NCBI GenBank assembly: GCA_025267735.1
Contig: CM046301.1
Location: 58,795,872 to 58,859,871, forward strand
Source of the DNA: Mactra quadrangularis
Lineage: Eukaryota > Mollusca > Bivalvia > Venerida > Mactridae
Direction of reading: 5' to 3'
DNA length: 64,000 nt
Shown here: positions 59,032 through 64,000 of the stretch, piece by piece
Layout: each line of letters begins with the position of its first letter
Numbering within the stretch: the first letter of the stretch is position 1
Notes under the pieces: generated by a model
Database searches by the model: none
What the model saw: only the letters and a program-made list of their open reading frames with translations
Told to the model about the DNA's origin: nothing
Made by a program: the position numbers and the translations under genes

Positions 59032-60200
59032 TGTCTTGTCTTGTCTTGTCTTGTATTGTCTTGTCTTGTCTTGTCTTGTCTTGTCTTGTCTTGTCTTGTA
59101 TTGTCTTGTCTCGTATTGTCTTGTCTTGTCTTGTCTTGTCTTGTCTTGTATTGTCTCGTATTGTCTTGTCTTGTCTTGTCTTGTCTTGTATTGTCTCGTA
59201 TTGTCTTGTCTTGTCTTGTCTTGTCTTGTCTTGTATTGTCTCGTATTGTCTTGTCTTGTCTTGTCTTGTATTGTCTTGTCTTGTATTGTCTTGTATTGTC
59301 TTGTCTTAAATTGTCTCGTATTGTCTTGTCTTGTATTGTCTCGTATTGTCTTGTCTTGTTTTGTCTCGTATTGTCTTGTCTTGTATTGTCTCGTATTGTC
59401 TTGTCTTGTCTTGTATTGTCTTGTCTTGTATTGTCTTGTCTTGAATTGTCTCGTATTGTCTTGTCTTGTATTGTCTCGTATTGTCTTGTCTTGTATTGTC
59501 TCGTATTGTCTTGTCTTGTATTGTCTCGTATTGTCTTGTCTTGTATTGTATTGTCTCGTCTCGTCTTGTCTTGACTTGTTTTGTCTTGTCTTGTCTTGTC
59601 TTGTCTTGTATTGTCTCGTATTGTCTTATCTTGTCTTATCTTGTATTGTCTTGTCTTGTCTTGTCTTGTATTGTCTCGTATTGTCTTGTCTTGTCTTGTA
59701 TTGTCTCGTATTGTATTGTCTTGTTTTGCCTTGTCTTGTATTGTATTGTCTCGTATTGTCTTGTCTTGTTTTGTCTTGTCTTGTATTGTCTCGTATAGTC
59801 TTGTCTTGTTTTGTCTTGTCTTGTCTTGTATTGTCTCGTATTGTCTTGTCTTGTCTTGTATTGTATTGTCTCGTATAGTCTTGTCTTGTTTTGTCTTGTC
59901 TTTTCTCGTATTGTCTCGTCTCGTCTTGTCTTGTCTTGTCTTGTCTTGTTTTGTCTTGTTTTGTCTTGTATTGTATTGTCTTGTATCGTATCGTATCGTA
60001 TCATATCGTATTGTATTGTATCATCTTGCCTTGCCTTGCCTTGCCTTGCCTTGCCTTGCCTTGCCTTGCCTTGCCTTGCCTTGCCTTGCCTTGCCTTGCC
60101 TTGCCTTGCCTTGCCTTGCCTTGCCTTGCCTTGCCTTGCCTTGCCTTTCCTTTCCTTTCCTTGCCTTGCCTTTCAATGCATTGCATTGCATTGTATTGTA
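59032..60200. repeat. Pentanucleotide satellite, TTGTC block then TTGCC block
   Basis: From 59032 to about 60024 the unit is ttgtc with frequent ttgta, tcgta and tattgtc variants. From 60028 to about 60150 it is almost pure ttgcc, then tttcc and ttgca variants to 60200. The long frames seen (repeating Leu-Val-Leu-Ser-Cys, Leu-Pro-Cys-Leu-Ala) are artefacts of a 5-base unit. Confidence 0.97.
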
Positions 60201-60491
60201 TGGTAGTCCACAAATCAGTTGGAGCATAACTTAATATTTATTCTAATTAAGCAACTATAGGCATGTATACATAAGGCGAGTATAAAAGGAACAGAGATGG
60301 ACGGTTACTGTCATCTCTAAATCTTTTTATATCTAAATTTTTCCTCAAAGTGGATCATTAGTGTACACACAATATAACATTTATAAACACTTATGTTAAT
60401 AAGTATTACAAAAGCACGTGCGTTTTCGCTATATTTTAACGTGACGTCATTAATATATATAATTATTAACATTGAACTCGTACACGGCCGT

Positions 60492-60573
60492 TAGATAGAT
60501 AGATATATTTATTTAGGTATTGGCATAATACAACATGACATATGTAATTTAACAATACAATATGATACTATAG
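60492..60573 (-). mobile_element. 82-bp 3' end of the non-LTR family, inverted
   Basis: gatagatagatatatttatt, then aggtattggcataatacaac and aatatgatactatag, is the complement of 52740-52833. It is an extreme 5' truncation with the (atct)n tail intact. Confidence 0.88.
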
Positions 60574-60910
60574 ATACCCCGGTCACATATTCATGGATAA
60601 CGCCACGGAAGAACTGCGGTCTAAACGACCACGGATTACTACGGAAATGTCATATCCTGAAGTACACTGCGGTTCCAGTACGGAAACAAGACGATATGAG
60701 AACGGAGTTCGACGGATCTACTTCAAAAACGTAGGTATAAGACCCGGGAGAGACACGGTTTGATACGTAGCGACACGAGTCAGAACGGAATAACTACGGG
60801 TTCTCTACGGTCTGCTACAGAATTATTACGTGTTAGTACGAGTAAGTACGATCTGATACGGAGAATAACGGTTCGCCACGGATCTATACAGACCTATCAT
60901 ATCCGTCCAC
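60574..60910. repeat. ACGG-rich block
   Basis: More than ten acgg words spaced by 10-30 bases (acggatc, acggaaa, acggtct, acggttc and others) in about 330 bases, starting ccccggtcacatattc. Clustered short subterminal motifs are typical of some DNA transposon ends. Confidence 0.5.
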
Positions 60911-60935
60911 AGCCTCACGCATGCTCATTTTCAAA

Positions 60936-61136
60936 ATGCCTCCGAAAAGAAGAGCCTCTCGAAAACGTACTGCAAAGGCCAATGATTCTTGCGGAGAGAA
61001 TTCGGTCTCATCGCGTCCGGCCCCCGATCAGGATGAGAAGGATTCTTTGCGAATATTGTCTTTCTATTCAAACTGGTCAAGCGCTTATCATATTTCTACT
61101 TCCGGTGAATTACTACGTTCCGGTAAAGTGCAGTAG
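60936..61136 (+). CDS. Short ORF with a basic N-terminus, unknown
   Basis: 66 codons starting MPPKRRASRKRTAKANDS and ending SGELLRSGKVQ, then TAG. The Lys/Arg-rich start resembles a nuclear or DNA-binding tail, and cag before the stop could also be part of a splice context. Local GC is higher than the surroundings. It follows the ACGG-rich block and may be the start of a transposon-encoded protein or a domesticated exon. Not recognised as any family. Confidence 0.35.
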   Translation: MPPKRRASRKRTAKANDSCGENSVSSRPAPDQDEKDSLRILSFYSNWSSAYHISTSGELLRSGKVQ

Positions 61137-61178
61137 CCCCCTTATGATGACGTATTCGGGGATTCTATAGAAATTGTC

Positions 61179-61319
61179 GTAGAATAAAACATAGACACTT
61201 GTTTTGATGTGCTCAGAAATAACTCGTGCTGAGGCAATAGATATTTAATTTAACGCTTCAAAACTCGTGCCTATGTTTTATTCAACAACAAAATGTAGAA
61301 AACTGTATGTTACTTTTTA
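61179..61319. mobile_element. MITE family M3, copy 2
   Basis: gtagaataaaacatagacac is mirrored by gtgcctatgttttattcaac, followed by aaactgtatgttactttt, as in 43617. Confidence 0.75.
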
Positions 61320-61898
61320 AGTATACATCCAAACTGGCAGACGTACAGTACATGTTAATTAAGATTATTTTAATACACATTTCAATTGCTAAAGTATATT
61401 TATTTAACTTGTTTTCAATATCACCCACTTTTCATATACATGTACACTGCCCTCCAAAAGTTCTATCACAGTACAAATACTTCAATTGCTATAAATTCCA
61501 AGTTCAAGTGTGCAGATTTATCATATCATTGTTTATTTGATTCATTATTCATGCAACAGAAATAATTTTTATAGGTAAATTTCATTTTTGAGATGCAGAT
61601 AAAGATCTCTATCAGCTTCCAAAAATATTATCAATGTACCACAATGAACCAATGTCAAGTGTGTGGTACTTGTGTAATTTCACACCCAAAAGAAAAATGT
61701 ACTGAATTCAAAAGCAAAATTAACATTAATTTAAAAATAATTTGCTTTTACAACTTTTTTAAAACTTCACTGGGTATAATGTAAATGTGTGAAGGAACTT
61801 TAGGAGGTCAGTGTATGTTTAAATACAATTATAATAATAGTATTAGTTTCAACTCGAGAGATTTTTTCTATGTAATTGGTATATTTCTTTTTTTTCAG
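61320..61898. other. Probable first intron of the second calmodulin-like gene
   Basis: AT-rich. The start exon (probably just the Met codon) was not located. A T-rich polypyrimidine tract ends in ttttttcag at 61898. Confidence 0.45.
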
Positions 61899-61929
61899 TC
61901 GGATAATTTAACACCCGAACAGATTGCAG
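61899..61929 (+). CDS. Second calmodulin-like gene, N-terminal exon (partial gene)
   Basis: A 31-nt exon between a strong acceptor (tttttttttcag) and donor gtaatt. It encodes SDNLTPEQIA plus one base, aligned residue for residue with calmodulin ADxLTEEQIA. Length and phase are identical to the exon at 37789. The next exon should start with AG TTC and was not found before 64000, so the gene continues outside the window with an intron over 2 kb long. Confidence 0.8.
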
Positions 61930-62069
61930 GTAATTTTAAAGCCAATTTTTATTCACTTTTTATCGACAGTCACTTGTGCCTTATTTCATGTCTATTATAT
62001 TTATGATGATATATAATTCGACAAGATACTTTTCTTGTAATGAAAAGAAGCCTTTCAAAATGCTAAAAT

Positions 62070-62190
62070 AGGTCACAACAAGTTTATCATATGTTCTATG
62101 GATTCGCTCTTACCTTAATTTTGATGGTTTTTACAAAAAATATTTTTATTTCCTCGCTCTCATAAATATTTGGTCAAACCGCTATATAAA
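62070..62190 (-). repeat. Dispersed repeat with gcggtttga core, inverted copy
   Basis: gtcacaacaagtttatcata ... ttggtcaaaccgctatata is the complement of the 1975 and 14637 copies. In the intron of the second calmodulin-like gene. Confidence 0.6.
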
Positions 62191-62199
62191 GCAAGTGAA

Positions 62200-63640
62200 T
62201 TAATTTTTTATTCGCTCGCTCGCTCCATTTCCCCGAGAAAAATCCGTAGAATGCATCATTAACTTCTTATGGCACTAGAGACAAAACACTTTTAAATATA
62301 CAGTCTGTAGTACGACTTTAATGAACGTATAATTTGAACTAGGAACATATCTTTTTATACCAAGCTAAATTTCGGTTTGTCATTGTAAGATCACCTATCA
62401 GTTAGTGACAGAGTAAGTTTTTTGTGATTGCCTTTTGCCCGTCATCCGTCCGTCCGTCTACATTTGTTTGTGAATACTCTAGTGGTCACATTTTTTACCT
62501 CAATTGTCACCAAACTTGGTCCGGATGATTGTCTATGTAATTGCTCAAATGACTTAAAAATGGGTCATATTGGATAAAAACTAGGCCACAGTAGCTAAAA
62601 ATAGATAATCTTGTTAAAACTCTTGTGGATACTTTTATATCGAAATATTCTAGAAATATTCTAGAAATTGTTTTTCGGCGCAGCTGTCTAAGCCAACTTT
62701 TGACCTATATTTCAACCTGTACAATTTGCTCTACCATAGCTGTTTGTCCAATGAAAATCCTTTACGGTATAAAGAAATGGATAAAACATATGACACCATT
62801 GGCTATTTGTGATAAACTGGCGCGTAGCACGTACAGTAGCTGCTGACTATTTACTCTGTGTATAATGAAAGACTCACTATGCTAATTGATCACACATTCG
62901 TCGTGGTACGCCCCTTGCGGTATAACTAAACTGCGAATATGACTCAGCGCACGCTCGGAATGGGTTTTCATTTTGTCATATGTAGGCCGCCATTGAGCAT
63001 TTCTACCAAATTGTTTTAAGTTCGCCAGAAAAGTAACATAAATCGTGTGGTCATTCTGGAAAGAAGTGATTTTTAATCAAAATCCATGGTATTGTTATTA
63101 AAGATGTTTTTAATTTTAGAATCGGACAGATTTTCCAAATTGACAAATTAGCTAAGTGGCAATATATTCGGACAAAAATTGTCAGTTGAGTCTGAATTGA
63201 AATTTCGGACAAACTACATTTGACCTATAGTTAATACATATACGCCGTGCATGACCAACAACTATACTTCAAACCGTTGAAAATGAACCTAGCAGAGCGC
63301 CGAATATCTTTTTTAAAATATTTCGTGTTTAAAGTTTGTTTTGATGATTTCTTGGTCAACTTCTAGTATAGGTCACTGGGGTCAAAAGCACAGCCCAAGA
63401 ATAGAAAAATCTTGTGAACTCTGTAGTGTCAAGTTGGTTCGAAAGTTATTTCTTTTAATTTTACTCTCACGTAGTATGTATGTATGAGTCACGTATTTAT
63501 CTTTGGTACTCAGGTGAGCAATAAAGGGCCACCATGGCTCTTTTGTTTTATAATCATGCCACGTTAAACTTGTCCAACAAATACAGAAATATCCCGTTTC
63601 GAGATTTCGTGACGCTGTGGTCATTTTAATGTGATACCAA
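62200..63640. other. Intron sequence with an old repeat
   Basis: gtccgtccgtc followed by caccaaacttggtccggatg (62440-62560) resembles a repeat type common in mollusc genomes. No exon recognised. Confidence 0.4.
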
Positions 63641-63646
63641 TGCAAA

Positions 63647-63895
63647 TATTGTTCGTTTTTTCTCAACTGTCAAAGCTTGAATAATTTCACGGTGACTGAA
63701 TGCATTGTTTTTGTACTGGTGGCCTAATTGTTATTAAAATTATCTTGACTAAAACATATCATACGGCATAAGAAACTTTACTCAATCATAATACACACTT
63801 TCGGAAACGCATAGGTGTATTACGACAATAATTTTAACCAACGCATTCACCGTGAAATTATTCATGTTTTGACAGTTGAGAAAAAACGAACAATA
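63647..63895. mobile_element. MITE family M1, copy 3
   Basis: tattgttcgttttttctcaa is mirrored by ttgagaaaaaacgaacaata. It matches copy 1 through most of its length (gtactggtggcctaattgtt). Confidence 0.9.
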
Positions 63896-64000
63896 CCAGT
63901 TTTGTAATATATTTGATACAATTCATTAGCTATACTTTGGTTTTAAACACAATATTACTAAGCTTTGTTTGAAAAAAAACGGACACTGTCAAAAAAACCC

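Noticed and set aside
58952..60234. Long Leu/Val/Cys/Ser-rich open frames, up to 308 codons
   Set aside because: They are the translation of a pentanucleotide satellite in several frames on both strands; no coding signal.

Overview
The window is eukaryotic nuclear DNA and most likely comes from a bivalve mollusc. It is AT-rich, has GT-AG introns with conserved phases, and is dominated by small DNA transposons, tRNA-derived SINEs and minisatellites. The motif acatgtac is over-represented, and the C-type-lectin and calmodulin-like genes fit lophotrochozoan genomes. The species cannot be fixed from sequence alone.

Three protein-coding loci are well supported. (1) A minus-strand gene (24844-27054) encodes a membrane protein with an N-terminal hydrophobic anchor, a WSC-like Cys-rich domain, a C-type-lectin-like domain, a second membrane span and a tail made of a 29-residue unit repeated about eleven times. 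A 2-base loss in the last repeat shifts the frame just before a good splice donor. (2) A plus-strand calmodulin-like gene (37789-46046) has five recognisable coding exons, four EF-hands and an extended C-terminus. (3) A second calmodulin-like gene starts at 61899 with an exon of the same length and phase and runs off the right edge, so (2) and (3) form a same-strand tandem pair. Decayed coding remnants are an SLC22-type transporter exon (1636-1902), a non-LTR retrotransposon (50286-52833) and a Tc1-like transposase (34870-35575) inside recognisable terminal inverted repeats.

Layout. 1-5.3 kb: SINE, transporter fragment, 177-bp satellite, inverted-repeat elements. 5.3-19.8 kb: MITEs, SINEs, three of four copies of a 400-bp repeat, and a 2.4-kb foldback element with 555-bp arms. 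21.6-22.8 kb: 26-bp minisatellite. 24.8-27.1 kb: lectin-like gene. 29.4-33.0 kb: a CACTG-ended block. 34.6-37.3 kb: Tc1 remnant and 289-bp satellite. 37.8-46.1 kb: calmodulin-like gene, whose introns carry a 42-bp minisatellite, a SINE and several MITEs, including a hAT-type element with an intact 8-bp target duplication 30 bases from a splice donor. 46.1-58.8 kb: SINEs, MITEs and the non-LTR element. 59.0-60.2 kb: a 1.2-kb pentanucleotide tract that switches from TTGTC to TTGCC. 60.5-64 kb: retrotransposon tail, ACGG-rich block, start of the second calmodulin-like gene, MITEs.

No rRNA gene, operon, CRISPR array or prokaryotic feature is present. Start exons of the calmodulin-like genes and any downstream exon of the lectin-like gene could not be placed.
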